Assembly: GCA_933822405.4 (NCBI GenBank)
Contig: CAKOGP040001836.1
Span: forward strand, 1 to 64,000
Length of the DNA: 64,000 nucleotides
Source: Cylindrotheca closterium
Lineage: Eukaryota; Bacillariophyta; Bacillariophyceae; Bacillariales; Bacillariaceae
Direction of reading: 5' to 3'
In this document: positions 19,314-29,279 of the stretch, in pieces
Layout of the letters: every line of letters starts with the position of its first letter
How positions within the stretch are numbered: the first letter of the stretch is position 1
Program-made: the position numbers and the translations under genes
The notes under the pieces: generated by a model
The model's input: only the letters and a program-made list of their open reading frames with translations
The model's database searches: none
What the model was told of the DNA's origin: nothing

Positions 19314-21188
19314 TCACAATTTGTCCTCGCTCATTGAACTCCCTGTAGATGATCGTTGTTGAAATACCATGCGCTTGTCTTTGGTTATATAACTTCCACC
19401 ATCCAAATGGCCCGTAAAGAACATTCCCGAGTGATCATCTAACAAATAGCAACCGAATCGGGCATGCCCTTGGACCAGACCCATACGTTCCACAGCCTTT
19501 TTGATTACCGGAGACAACTTGTCTTCAACAAAGCCGCCTCTGACTACCATTTTGTACGGTGGATGAAATACAAAATCCCGATAGTGAGCCGTCTCGCAAA
19601 TGTGGACATTGTCGTACCAAAAGAAAGTGGGAGTCAATGACAATTGGGCCTTTGCAGATGGAATGGGATTGGAGGCCAACCACTCTTGGTGATCCGCATG
19701 GCACATGCTAGAACGATAGGTTTCCACCAAGGCTTCTAGATTTTGTCGGAGTCGCGGTTGGCCACCATAGTCCATATTGTCCAGGTTCGCTCCTTCTGGG
19801 CCGTAAGCGGTCCCGTCCACCTGCAACTCGGGAGGTCTCAAAATGCAAGTCTTCATGGCCTCCATGTAAGAACGACCGTATTTGGATCCAAACTGATCAC
19901 GATACAACAAGTTGGATCGCATGCTCATGCCCACGTATTTTATCCGATGATGATTGTGCCACATGGCGCGCAAGGTCGCTTCAATAGGTGTAGGTCGCAT
20001 AAAGGTCCGGTCGTGTTGAATGACAATGACGTAGGGCGTCGAAACACACTCCTGCAAAGCGTGTCGTAGAGCAAAGCCATAGCCATGTCTCGTGTCTAGC
20101 TCTTCCACACTAGTGTTCCAAAATGCCGAGTCTTGTTGGGCTGACTCGCACAGCTTGCTTAAATTTTGTTTGAATTGGGTGTAATTTTCATACTGATCGT
20201 CATTGACAATGCCATTGCGCATGGCTTGTTTGAAATTGTTGTGTTTCTTGGTTGTCTTGGCGTCTCGCTGTCGGCAACCGTCGCAGACAATGATTTTGCG
20301 GCACTTGTAGGCAAACGAGTCTCCTCCATTTGGAAAGGTGTCAAAGACTCGTTCGAGCAGCTCGGTAGAAGGATTGCTCTTGATGGGCGATGTCGTCACG
20401 ATGACTGTCAAAATGTCTTCTATTGGCGGCATTTTGTCTGGTCGGTCCAACAAATCCTCTGAAGGTCTGTAACCAAAGATGGAATCTTCGAGTTGTTCCG
20501 TTTCGGACAAATTTTCTGGAGGAAGGAAATAAAACTTTACAAAGAGTATCGGTTGATCTCCCCTCTCATCTGGACCCAAGGTACTTATGCGACTACGCCA
20601 TTCAAATAGATATTCATCCGTCTTGACATATAAGCACCGTTTCTCCAGCAAAATGCCACTGCAGTGCTGTTCCGAATACAAATCCCAACAATCAGGTTTC
20701 CGTATCTTGGGTCTATTAATGTATTCGACAGCCGATGCATAAATAGGAAGAATCGCCATGAAATAATCGTTCTTTTCTTCTTGATAGTTAAATTTGGTAG
20801 AGGCTTCAAAAGTGGAGACTGTCGCCTTGTCGGTATTCAACAGTTTGTGGAGTTGGTTCTTTGGGTATTCCTCCACAGCAACCTCGGTTGGTTTTCTTCC
20901 CGTCTGTTGAATGAACTTTTGCACCAGATTTTCAATCCCACTTGGCAAGCCACCACCATTCAAATCCTCCTCCTTGAAGCGCGTAACTTTTCGCCGTTGC
21001 TCAAAGCCTGCCCAAGTGAAGCTCTGACGGTCGAATCCTGATAGCAGATCACTTGCATCTTCTTCCGTGATGAAATTGTCGATCTTCTCAAGCCCCTTTG
21101 GAACAACCAATGATCCATTCGACACTGTTATAGAAGTATCAGTTTCGCCCCCCAGGTCGATGGTGTTCCAGTCAATACTGGCTGTCAT
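19314..21188 (-). CDS. AlkB-like (2OG-Fe(II)-type fold) domain fused to a GT-A-like glycosyltransferase domain
   Basis: 624 residues from ATG 21188; the frame opens at 21203 only by a TTG. The first half follows the AlkB layout: GLEKIDNFITEEDASDLLSGF, a conserved EVAVEEYPKN, then FMAILPI and CLYVKTDEYLFEWRSRI. The iron ligands are not preserved: TFE stands where HxD is expected and Arg where the distal His should be. The second half, from ILTVIVTTSPIKSNPS through KIIVCDGCR and VIVIQHDRTFM, looks like a nucleotide-sugar-dependent transferase of GT-A type. There is no signal peptide or membrane segment. The domain pairing is unusual; the AlkB part may now only bind or scaffold. Substrate unknown. 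Confidence 0.6.
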   Translation of the reverse strand: MTASIDWNTIDLGGETDTSITVSNGSLVVPKGLEKIDNFITEEDASDLLSGFDRQSFTWAGFEQRRKVTRFKEEDLNGGGLPSGIENLVQKFIQQTGRKPTEVAVEEYPKNQLHKLLNTDKATVSTFEASTKFNYQEEKNDYFMAILPIYASAVEYINRPKIRKPDCWDLYSEQHCSGILLEKRCLYVKTDEYLFEWRSRISTLGPDERGDQPILFVKFYFLPPENLSETEQLEDSIFGYRPSEDLLDRPDKMPPIEDILTVIVTTSPIKSNPSTELLERVFDTFPNGGDSFAYKCRKIIVCDGCRQRDAKTTKKHNNFKQAMRNGIVNDDQYENYTQFKQNLSKLCESAQQDSAFWNTSVEELDTRHGYGFALRHALQECVSTPYVIVIQHDRTFMRPTPIEATLRAMWHNHHRIKYVGMSMRSNLLYRDQFGSKYGRSYMEAMKTCILRPPELQVDGTAYGPEGANLDNMDYGGQPRLRQNLEALVETYRSSMCHADHQEWLASNPIPSAKAQLSLTPTFFWYDNVHICETAHYRDFVFHPPYKMVVRGGFVEDKLSPVIKKAVERMGLVQGHARFGCYLLDDHSGMFFTGHLDGGSYITKDKRMVFQQRSSTGSSMSEDKL

Positions 21189-21468
21189 TAGAAGTTTCTT
21201 CAATGTTTTGAATTTTTGGTTTGATGGTTGATGGATGACGATTAATTGATTGATTCATTCGAAAGGTTGAAAAATGAGGGAATACGTACGCCGCACCGAC
21301 AGCATGATAGTTGTTTTTTAAAAAATGTATTAATGCTGAGTACCGTACCAATAATGAAGAACACTCATGAACTACTACTCGTAGCATTGCATTGGCAGAA
21401 CAAATCATAGTCTTTTCACAAAATGAAATCGTTATAGTATGACAAGAGTAATAAAAGTAATGAATAGG

Positions 21469-22335
21469 TCATGGAATTAGCGACTTTTTCGACTCGGCGG
21501 CAGGAGTGTCCGTCCAGGAGGCAAAGGACCACTCGTCTCCCGAGCAGACCGTGGAAGGTGTACCTGGTTGCGATTTTTGCCCCAGCGGTGGGGGTGGCAG
21601 CCAGGAATCGAGACGTCTTGGTGGCTTGATTACTGCTGTGGGCGATTTGTTGGTAGGAGAGGAAAACACTTTTCTTCTCTCGGAAACAAGGTTGTTCTTC
21701 TTTGTGAGTGGTGGTGACAGTTCTCGCTGACGTCCAAAACGAGCTTCTCGTCCCGTCCTCGTTGGCGACAACTGCGATTGTCGACCTGCTGCAGATCGGC
21801 GAAACACGGATGTGTTTGATACATCAAACTGACTTATTCGAACCTCCTTTTGTAGAAGCGAGGTGGTATTGCTGGGTAGGTTGGGAAGCGAGTGCCGTGG
21901 CCGACGCATCGATGGTTTGTTTGCAGTGGTAGTGGCTGTAGTACTGGTAGTGGTTTCAAGTTGGATATGCGATCTTGGGATTCTCTCTAGTTTTGCCATC
22001 CTGGGCTTTTCTTCTTCTTCTACAATGGAAAAAATATTGTCATCATCATTTGCATATCTGCGGGCTTGCTTTCCAGCCATGGAAACCCTGGCTGTAAAGA
22101 CTCGTTGAGGCTTCTTTGCAGGGCCGCGAGCGTCGTTATAGGATTTTCTTCTGTAGGTATTCATGCTGGTTTCACCTTGGACGTCCTCTTCTGAAAAAAT
22201 AATGTTTGGAGTGGGTGGTTTTACAGCGGATCGCTCCCACGAAAATGTGTCGACGGGTGATTTTGGAGAGTTTGTGGTGCAACTGGAGTCGTGAGCATGT
22301 TCCTCATGCGGTCCTTGGGTGGATGGAAGCTCCAT
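21469..22335 (-). CDS. disordered Ser/Pro/Arg-rich protein
   Basis: A 288-residue protein from ATG 22335. The frame runs on to 22401, where the only start is TTG; a CATACAG just before GGAGACAAGC hints that an upstream exon may exist, so the N-terminus is uncertain. It is rich in Ser, Pro, Thr and Arg with no predicted fold. Short basic-Ser patches include RRPRHSLPNLPS and RRKVFSSPTNKSP, which resemble phosphorylation sites. The C-terminus is WSFASWTDTPAAESKKSLIP. No family recognised. Confidence 0.5.
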   Translation of the reverse strand: MELPSTQGPHEEHAHDSSCTTNSPKSPVDTFSWERSAVKPPTPNIIFSEEDVQGETSMNTYRRKSYNDARGPAKKPQRVFTARVSMAGKQARRYANDDDNIFSIVEEEEKPRMAKLERIPRSHIQLETTTSTTATTTANKPSMRRPRHSLPNLPSNTTSLLQKEVRISQFDVSNTSVFRRSAAGRQSQLSPTRTGREARFGRQRELSPPLTKKNNLVSERRKVFSSPTNKSPTAVIKPPRRLDSWLPPPPLGQKSQPGTPSTVCSGDEWSFASWTDTPAAESKKSLIP

Positions 22336-22615
22336 TGTCCCTGTTGTGATTGATTGGTCTAGGTCAACGCTTGTCTCCCTGTATGTGGGAAGCGGTTTCA
22401 AGATTTCGAGGAATTTTCAGTGATTAATTAGTATCTTGCTTGACAAGAAAGTGGCCCAGAATCGACTCCGAGCTTGGATACGACCAAGATTGAATCGTTA
22501 AATAAGGGCGAGTCCCTAATCAAACTCCCATAAATCCCAAAATCCCCAAGATCTCAATCATGCAGTCACGTTTCAAGTAGGGGGAGGGGATTGTTCTCTT
22601 TCACTTTCGTGGGGG

Positions 22616-23470
22616 ATGATATCAAATCACATTCCATGCGTTTTGAGAGATCTTATTTTTTTGAAACGGTATCGTATGAATGGTGGGAGCATTCTGAAGG
22701 CACATACTAGCAATCACTTCCACTTCTTCCTTCTTGGACTATTCACCTACTTGGTACTATCTGTGGATTGCTTCTCCGCCGAAATGTGTAGCACTACTAG
22801 ACCGTCACCACACGTCCAACGACTGTTTCGTTCCATGCACAAGATTCAAAACAAGCAAAAAGGCGCCGAAATGAAAAAGTATTTGAAGGATCACTTTTCT
22901 TGTCTGGGAATTCAACGGCCAGCACGGAATACGATTCAAAAGCCCTGGTTGGCGGTCATCAAGGCGGATTTTCAAGTCGATCCTTGGGATTTGGCATGGG
23001 AGCTTTGGGAACAAGAACATCGAGAGTTCCAACACGTTGCGATTGATTATATGAAAACATTTCCCAAAAAGAGCTACAAAAAAGACGACCACATCAAGAT
23101 TGAGCGATTTATAACGTCCAAATCGTGGTGGGATACCGTTGATTTTCTGGCTAGTCATGTGGCTGGAAATTATTTTCAAAACTGTCCAGAGATGATCGAA
23201 TCAGTCATTACAAAATGGCGCCATAGTGACGATATGTGGCTAAACAGGACGAGCCTACTGTTTCAATTGAGGTACAAGGAAACGACGGATTTCGAATTAC
23301 TCAAAGGGCTCGTTCTTCAGTACCTGGAAGTAAAAGAGTTCTTCATTCAAAAGGCGATTGGATGGAGTCTAAGGCAGTATTCTCGAACCAATCCAGATGC
23401 TGTGAGAGACTTTATAGCAGATCTTGAATTATCAACTGTCGCCAGACGCGAGGCCATCAAGTATATATGA
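22616..23470 (+). CDS. AlkD-type DNA alkylation repair (HEAT-repeat) protein
   Basis: 284 residues of the DNA_alkylation (AlkC/AlkD) family, HEAT-like-repeat glycosylases that remove N3- and N7-alkylated purines. Family marks are WWDTVDFLASHVAG, ITKWRHSDDMWLNRTSLLFQLRYKETTDFELL, and FFIQKAIGWSLRQYSRTNPDAVRDFI, followed by ARREAIKYI at the end. N-terminal to it is a hydrophobic segment (HFFLLGLFTYLVLSVDCFSA) that looks like a signal peptide, so the protein may be sent to an organelle. A second ATG at 22676 lies closer to that segment and is an equally good start. A decayed copy of the gene lies 1.4 kb downstream (24832-25303). Confidence 0.85.
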   Translation: MISNHIPCVLRDLIFLKRYRMNGGSILKAHTSNHFHFFLLGLFTYLVLSVDCFSAEMCSTTRPSPHVQRLFRSMHKIQNKQKGAEMKKYLKDHFSCLGIQRPARNTIQKPWLAVIKADFQVDPWDLAWELWEQEHREFQHVAIDYMKTFPKKSYKKDDHIKIERFITSKSWWDTVDFLASHVAGNYFQNCPEMIESVITKWRHSDDMWLNRTSLLFQLRYKETTDFELLKGLVLQYLEVKEFFIQKAIGWSLRQYSRTNPDAVRDFIADLELSTVARREAIKYI

Positions 23471-23877
23471 TCTTAGTTGGAACTTGGTTGGAAGGAACAT
23501 ATTTCAAACAATCTGCTATTGGCTTCTTGCCGTATAGCTAATCAATCCAGCTAACCAAACAGCAGGAATCACGAGCCAATTCGAGGACCAAGGCGCCAGT
23601 CTAATCATCATCTTTGGGGCTAAGAAAATTCTACTTCGCAATCAATCAGGGATACCAAGTGTGAAAGATTGCGATCTCCAAGTCCCTTTAGCTGACACTA
23701 CTGTGTATGTATGTCCTTTTTGGGTGCTTTCGATCGAAGTGATCGAACCTTCGGAACGTGCAAAACGCAACGTTATAACGCCACGTCGGTCGACCATCGT
23801 TCTGATCAGAAAATTCGCAAGTTTCACAACCTTTGGGAGAAAGGATACAAAAAAGGTTTGAGGTATTCCTTCCAATA
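23471..23877. other. intergenic, no gene seen
   Basis: 3' flank of the AlkD gene and 5' flank of the small membrane protein. Only short unsupported frames. Confidence 0.5.
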
Positions 23878-24285
23878 ATGATTGCTGCAACTCGAGGAGG
23901 TCCGATGAGCCGTACAGTAGCTCGGCGTGTTGGTTACCAAATGCCGCGTCATTCAGCGAACGCATTGTCTACAGCTTGGTCATCTGTAACGCCATCATGC
24001 TCGTCTCGACGTGAGGACGAGGAAGATGGAGTCTCACAGAGGCGAACGTATCACACCACAACACCATCGTCAATTGCTCCATTTCTTCCTGAGATTATCA
24101 TTGGTGGTGGGATTATTGGTGGATGGGCCATTCATCGCATTTCGCAGGGCAAACCGCTCACTCCCGACGAAGCATTGGAAGCTCAAGAATTGTACAGGCG
24201 CCAAGAAGAGGATCTGAGAAGACGTCAACAAGAATATCAGCGCCAGAAGAAGCAGCCTAGAGAAATGAATTTTAGTAAGCGTTAA
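23878..24285 (+). CDS. small single-pass membrane protein, probably mitochondrial (paralogue A)
   Basis: 135 residues from ATG 23878. The basic, Ser-rich N-terminus (MIAATRGGPMSRTVARRVGY...) reads as a mitochondrial presequence and ends at RRTYHTTTP, the R-x-Y-[ST] type of processing site. Then comes a glycine-rich membrane helix (EIIIGGGIIGGWAIHRIS), GKPLTPDEALE and a charged coiled tail (RRQEEDLRRRQQEYQRQ). The protein at 28446-29033 has the same plan and the same RRxYH[ST]TP and G-x-P-L-x-P motifs, so the two are likely distant paralogues. It may be a small inner-membrane assembly or complex subunit (inference); family not recognised. Confidence 0.6.
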   Translation: MIAATRGGPMSRTVARRVGYQMPRHSANALSTAWSSVTPSCSSRREDEEDGVSQRRTYHTTTPSSIAPFLPEIIIGGGIIGGWAIHRISQGKPLTPDEALEAQELYRRQEEDLRRRQQEYQRQKKQPREMNFSKR

Positions 24286-24831
24286 GTTGGGAGTGTGAGA
24301 TGATAGTGCGAATGAATGCAAAAGAGAAATGAGTCATCGGCAGACGAGTTTAGCATTACTCACTTGAATCAATGATGTCCACATCTGTTGATATCCTTGT
24401 GTCAGCAGCAGACACCGATGATGACCATGCTTTCCGTGATGACGGTTGAACAGCGCGACAAAGAGTTGTAGCGTAGTAACAAAGTAGGAATAGGAAAGCA
24501 GCACAGCGCTTACAATACTGTAGTTGCATGATGATTCCAAAACATTTGAAGATTCTTCATGTTTTCAATCACTATTTCGATATCGCCCTGTTCCCCCAAA
24601 TACGGTACCCCCATAGTTCCGCTTTCCCAAAAGTCACCATTCAACTGGCGGCGGCAACTTTTCAACAACTTCTGGTTGCGAAACATTTTGTGTTGATGAG
24701 GTACAATCGTTGCGACAACCTTCATGCTCTGCTATTCCCATCGTTCGTTTCGTTGTGTAAGTGGAATCGTTTTCTGAAATGAAACAACTGTGTATCTCCA
24801 CACGTTCAATCACTCATGCTGGAGCGTTCTT
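24286..24831. other. intergenic, no gene seen
   Basis: No supported gene between the small membrane protein and the AlkD remnant. Confidence 0.5.
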
Positions 24832-25303
24832 ACCACGAACATCGAGAGTTCCAATAGGTACGTTGCAATTGATTTGATATGAAAACGATTCCAAAAAAGG
24901 AGTACAAACAAAATGATTATATCAAATTTGAAAAGTGTATTACTATCAAGCCATGGTGTACTGTTGATGTCTCTTTGCTACCTGTATCAACATTGTTGGG
25001 GCGTATCAGCCATACCCAGAAATGATCCACACCATCATCAAAGAATGGAGTCGAGGCGATAAGAACATGTGGTTCAACAGGAATTGCTTTCTGTTTCAAT
25101 TGAGATACAGAGAAAAGACAGGCTTCGACTTGCTCAAGAAACTGGTAGTTCAATACATGGATGTGGATGAATTCTTCATCCAAAAGGCAGTTGGATGGAG
25201 TCTTCAGACATTATCACGTACCGACCCAAGTGCCTTGAGAGAGTTTGTGAAAGACTTTGCTCATTCTTCCATTGCCAGGTGCGAGGTCATCAAATATATT
25301 TAA
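24832..25303 (+). pseudogene. decayed copy of the AlkD-type gene
   Basis: From about 24832 the sequence parallels 23003-23470 of the intact AlkD gene (for example CATCGAGAGTTCCAA and GATTATATCAAATTTGAAAA), but with in-frame stops, small indels and a deletion around the HVAGNYFQNCPEMI region. Only the last 93 codons (25022-25303) stay open, including FFIQKAVGWSLQTLSRTDPSALREF and the final EVIKYI. The 5' half of the gene is absent. It is a truncated duplicate without a usable start. Confidence 0.8.
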
Positions 25304-25363
25304 TATTCTTCTTCGTAAGTGGACCACATCATGCAACCTTAATTGCTCATTTACGGTGTGGAA

Positions 25364-28059
25364 TCATAAGTCCGGCTTGGCCAAAATGCGACCTAGTGCG
25401 AGTTTCAGTTCGTGAGCCTCACATGGGAATGGCTTGAACATAAACGCGTTAGCACCAGCTTGAAGATATTCTTCCTCCAAGTCGTTTGCAGATAGTCCGC
25501 ACATCTTGGACGTGATGCCAACGTTGCGCAGAGCTGAGACTGTCTCAGTTCCGAGAAGTTGTTTTTCCACACTCGCCATGTACATGTCCACAAAAATAAG
25601 GTCGAACTCCTCCTTTTCTGTTATCGCTAGTGCGCTTTCTCCATTGCTTGCTTCTCGTACTTCCCATTGCGGAGCAATTCTCTTCACTGACCGCTTGAAC
25701 AGCTTTCGCAAAATGGAGTCATCATCCACAAACAACACCCTCAAATTTTCTGGTAGGTCATCAGCTTCCGAAAGAGGGTGCAACTCCTCGTCAGTAGCAC
25801 CAGGAATAGCAAACATTACCTCTGTACTTCGGAAATTATCTTGCGCCATGGGTGGCTCGACACTTGGAGCTCTCATATCAATGACAAAACTGGTTCCTGG
25901 GCGGCCTTCAATTCCGCTATGATAATCGTTATCCAAATAGATTTTTCCGCCCATTAGGTCAACCAAGCTCTTACAAAGATAGAGACCAATCCCCTGGGAG
26001 TTACAGATCATTTGATTAGTGATTGATACCTCTCGGCACATAACACGTTTTGTAGAAAAGTACTTACTGTTCCTTGACTCAGAACGTCGAGACTCTCTTG
26101 AAACTTGGCGAAAAGACTATCACGCTTCTCTGGCGGAATCCCAGAACCGGAATCATCAACAAACAACTTCACGTTGCCATCAACTTCCTCAGCCTTTATT
26201 CGAATGAAGCCCTCTTCAATAAACTTCGAAGAATTTCTTCCCAAGTTCAGAATTACTTGCTTCAGACGTAACGGATCAGCATTGATCCACAAGTTGTCTG
26301 GACATGCCACAATGACCTCAACTTTACTACCCCGTTTGTGCAACATTCCAGCGACTGGCTCGATAACATCATGCTTGAGATCGGTTGCAACCATGTTCAC
26401 TTGCAGCTGTTTGTTACCAGCACGGTGCATGTCCAACATATTTCGAAGCAAATCATTCACAAACTTGAGCGCATTTTCAATTACACTCATGTCACCCTGT
26501 GCCACCTCCAATGCTTCCTCTTCCACGAATGGTTTCGGTTTGTTCAGTTCCGTTTGAACAAAGTTGCAGGCTGCCATCGCTGCTGCGACTGGGTTTCGGA
26601 CTTCGTGCGCAATGAAGTCGTTTAATTCCCGTTCTGTTTTGGTGGCTTGCCGGGCATTCTTCAATATCAAAGCAGCCTTTTCATGACTAGCCTCTACTTT
26701 CAATTCATTGTACCGCTTGGTCTTCCGTGCGTCATTTCTTACATAAGCTGCCAGTGAAATCGCAGAACACAAGATAATTGCTCCACCCAGTATAATGAAT
26801 GGCAGATTAAAGTCCCACCATCCTTCCATGTCAACCACGGTGATGGTCCACTCCCGATTCGCAGCCTTGATTGTCTGTTGGTGAAACAAATTCTTGTCGA
26901 CAAGGCTGGCGAAGGAATCACCGGCGATCATTCGCACAAATGGTGCAGCACCGGTGGTCTTTCGTATTTCTGCACCTCCCAAAAAGACAGGCTCGCCATT
27001 GCGAACAGAGGGATCGGAAAGGTCATGGATGAAAATCTTGGAATCCCTCCCATCCGAGGTAATAGACCTTTCCAAAAGGTCTCGAATACAAATGACTATG
27101 GCTGAGATGTCTCGAGGCCATATGTCCGGTTGCGTTGTGAGGTTGACGCCTGGATGCATCAAGACGACGCCATAACCAGCAGATTTACCGGATGACCCAC
27201 ACCGCAGTTCTTTTGTGCCTTCATTCACCAACACCAAGCGATCTGTCAGCGCAGGACCTGCAGAATTGAATAGGGAGTCTACAGTCTGTCTTCTTGATCC
27301 CGATGAGTAGTAATCCAAATCGATGGCTGCTTCGTTACCGACAATTGGCTCTTGATATTGAACTGGAAAATAGAAACTCTGATTTCTCCATCGTGGTTCC
27401 AAACCGGAAGTAGGCGTGTTGAAGCCCTGGAACCCAGTGTAGTTCACATTGGGATAGTTATCAGCGTAATAAGCTTCTGCCTCATCTTCGGCATCTTGTC
27501 GTTCCGCGTTTGTCACGTTGGGAACGAATTGAACCGCCTGAAACACGAGACCAGAACTGTCCAGGTATTCGTACATTTCTCTGAAATCAGTTCTGGTGAA
27601 ATTATGACGGCAACGATTGTGGACTAACGAAGCTGCATTCAGATAGTCATCCAATGCTTCAGTGACTCTGTTTTCCGCAAAGAGGGCACTTCGAATAAAT
27701 TCATCTTCCGTCTGTGACAGAGCTCCTTTTAACCCAATCCACAAGAACCCAGCAGTCGTCAAAGCACCCAATACCAGAATCAGTCTGATCAGATTGTCAG
27801 ACTGATGTTTCCGCAAGTTTTGTAGACTTAATTGGGACAGACTCCTGTTGCTCCCAGTACTACCTGTATCCGACTGTGGCGCACGTTGGTACGGTTCGAC
27901 GACATCAACAACCCGTGGCGCAGAGCTGCTATGACCCTCCTCCTCATCTTCATGATTGCTGGACGCGGTATGTAGTTGGATGCTCCCCTCTATATGCGAC
28001 TTGATCTCCCTCAGGGTCTCGCTTTTAGTTTTCCTCATACGGAACTTGGAAAACACCAT
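25364..28059 (-). CDS. CHASE-domain hybrid histidine kinase (two exons)
   Basis: Exon 1 is 28059-26068 and exon 2 is 25993-25364; the intron 26067-25994 is GTAAGT...CCCAG with CACTAAT inside. The product is 873 residues. Order: membrane helix (91-110), an extracytosolic CHASE sensor (about 120-400, several N-glycosylation sites), a second helix (419-440), HisKA with H485 in FIAHEVRNP, HATPase with N, G1 and G2 boxes (VILNLGRNSSK, DDSGSGIPPEK, GTGIGL completed across the splice), then a receiver with DDD, phospho-acceptor Asp in LIFVDMYM, and Lys in FKPF. All key residues are present. It senses an unknown ligand at a membrane and passes phosphate internally. Eukaryotic CHASE kinases include cytokinin receptors, but no ligand can be read here. 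Confidence 0.93.
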
Positions 28060-28445
28060 TGTCTTTCGTTTATGCTCTTGTACCGGTAGTGAGTGGTGAC
28101 AAAACGACGAAAAATTGTTTCAGAAGACCTTTTCTTTGTGCGTGCCCCCTGCGGAGAAACCCAATACTGTACGGTAGGTTAATGATGACTCTTTGATGGA
28201 GAACTCGTGGTTGACACATTAATTAGAAAGGTCGTGGAACAAACAAAAGGCGAACCTGAAGAAATGTCTCAAATCCAGTGATTGCTCAGTTAAAATCGTA
28301 TTACGTAGAAAAAAATTTAGCTGCTGAGAAACTCATACTGTACTTCAAACTTCTCCTTTTGAAGTCGGCGGATTATGAATGACACAGGCACAGCTCACAG
28401 GAGCACCTCCTCGAACCAGAACAAGTTGAGCCTTTTGTAGTTGAG

Positions 28446-29033
28446 TCATTTGTTGGAATACTTTTCATTTCGTCTTTTTCGATCTTCCTCCATCTTTTCG
28501 TACGCGGATTGACTTTCTGACACAGACTCCGGTTTCAAGGGCAAACCATAGTATTTTCGGTAGCCAACATACCCAAGAGTTGTCACAAGAATGATGGTAC
28601 CGTAGAGAACCATTTCATTATTTGGGGTGGAATGATAGTTTCGCCGTTGTGACTGATATTTTTCATCATCGGAGAGAAGCGCTTTTGGTTGCTGAAACGA
28701 CGAATTAAATGTACTGAATGAGTGATGTTGATGATGCCCATATCGTCCTCGCTGCTGTGATCTCCAAAGATTGTGTGATGCTTGCCTACTAGACTTCTGT
28801 TTTTGATGAGCAAGAAATCCTGTTTGCAAACGTAATCGGCGACACCGCATCGTTATTCTCTGGGCCTCGTATGTCATCAATCTGAAATCGTTATCTCTCT
28901 CAGCTGCGATCTTTCCTTGCAATTTTCGGTTGACGGTTAGACTGTGTTGTGAGCATGTAAACTTCATGATGAATAACTCCACTTGCTTGACAGCTGCTGA
29001 CAGCGGCATTAACTGCACTAACATACGGAACAT
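28446..29033 (-). CDS. small single-pass membrane protein, probably mitochondrial (paralogue B)
   Basis: Up to 195 residues. Start uncertain: ATG 29033 gives the full frame, ATG 28850 gives 134 residues beginning MRCRRLRLQTGF, an Arg-rich presequence. It continues to SQRRNYHSTP, a mitochondrial processing-type site, a membrane helix (VLYGTIILVTTLGYVGY), GLPLKPESVSES and a charged tail (YEKMEEDRKRRNEKYSNK). The layout and key motifs match the protein at 23878-24285. It faces the opposite way, with the histidine kinase between them. Function not recognised. Confidence 0.55.
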   Translation of the reverse strand: MFRMLVQLMPLSAAVKQVELFIMKFTCSQHSLTVNRKLQGKIAAERDNDFRLMTYEAQRITMRCRRLRLQTGFLAHQKQKSSRQASHNLWRSQQRGRYGHHQHHSFSTFNSSFQQPKALLSDDEKYQSQRRNYHSTPNNEMVLYGTIILVTTLGYVGYRKYYGLPLKPESVSESQSAYEKMEEDRKRRNEKYSNK

Positions 29034-29279
29034 TTAACTTTGCATTTTGTCTTACTTTCCATTATCTTTATTATACAGATCCCACGCTCAAGGGCTTTCT
29101 ATCTCATCATAATATCAGTTCACATTTTCGTCGACTCGTTGGATTCCTTGCAAATCTCAGGTTGAAACCAAGCACAGTAGGCTACATTCATTCCAAACGT
29201 TATTGTTCATCTTCACTTTTTGCTTGCAACGACAACTGCCAAGCTGATGACTTAGCAACACTGTTAAGATATCAACGCA

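Noticed and set aside
19314..23470. Alkylation-repair gene cluster (AlkB-like plus AlkD-like neighbours)
   Set aside because: The AlkB-like domain lacks iron ligands and is fused to a transferase, and an unrelated gene lies between; neighbourhood is probably chance.
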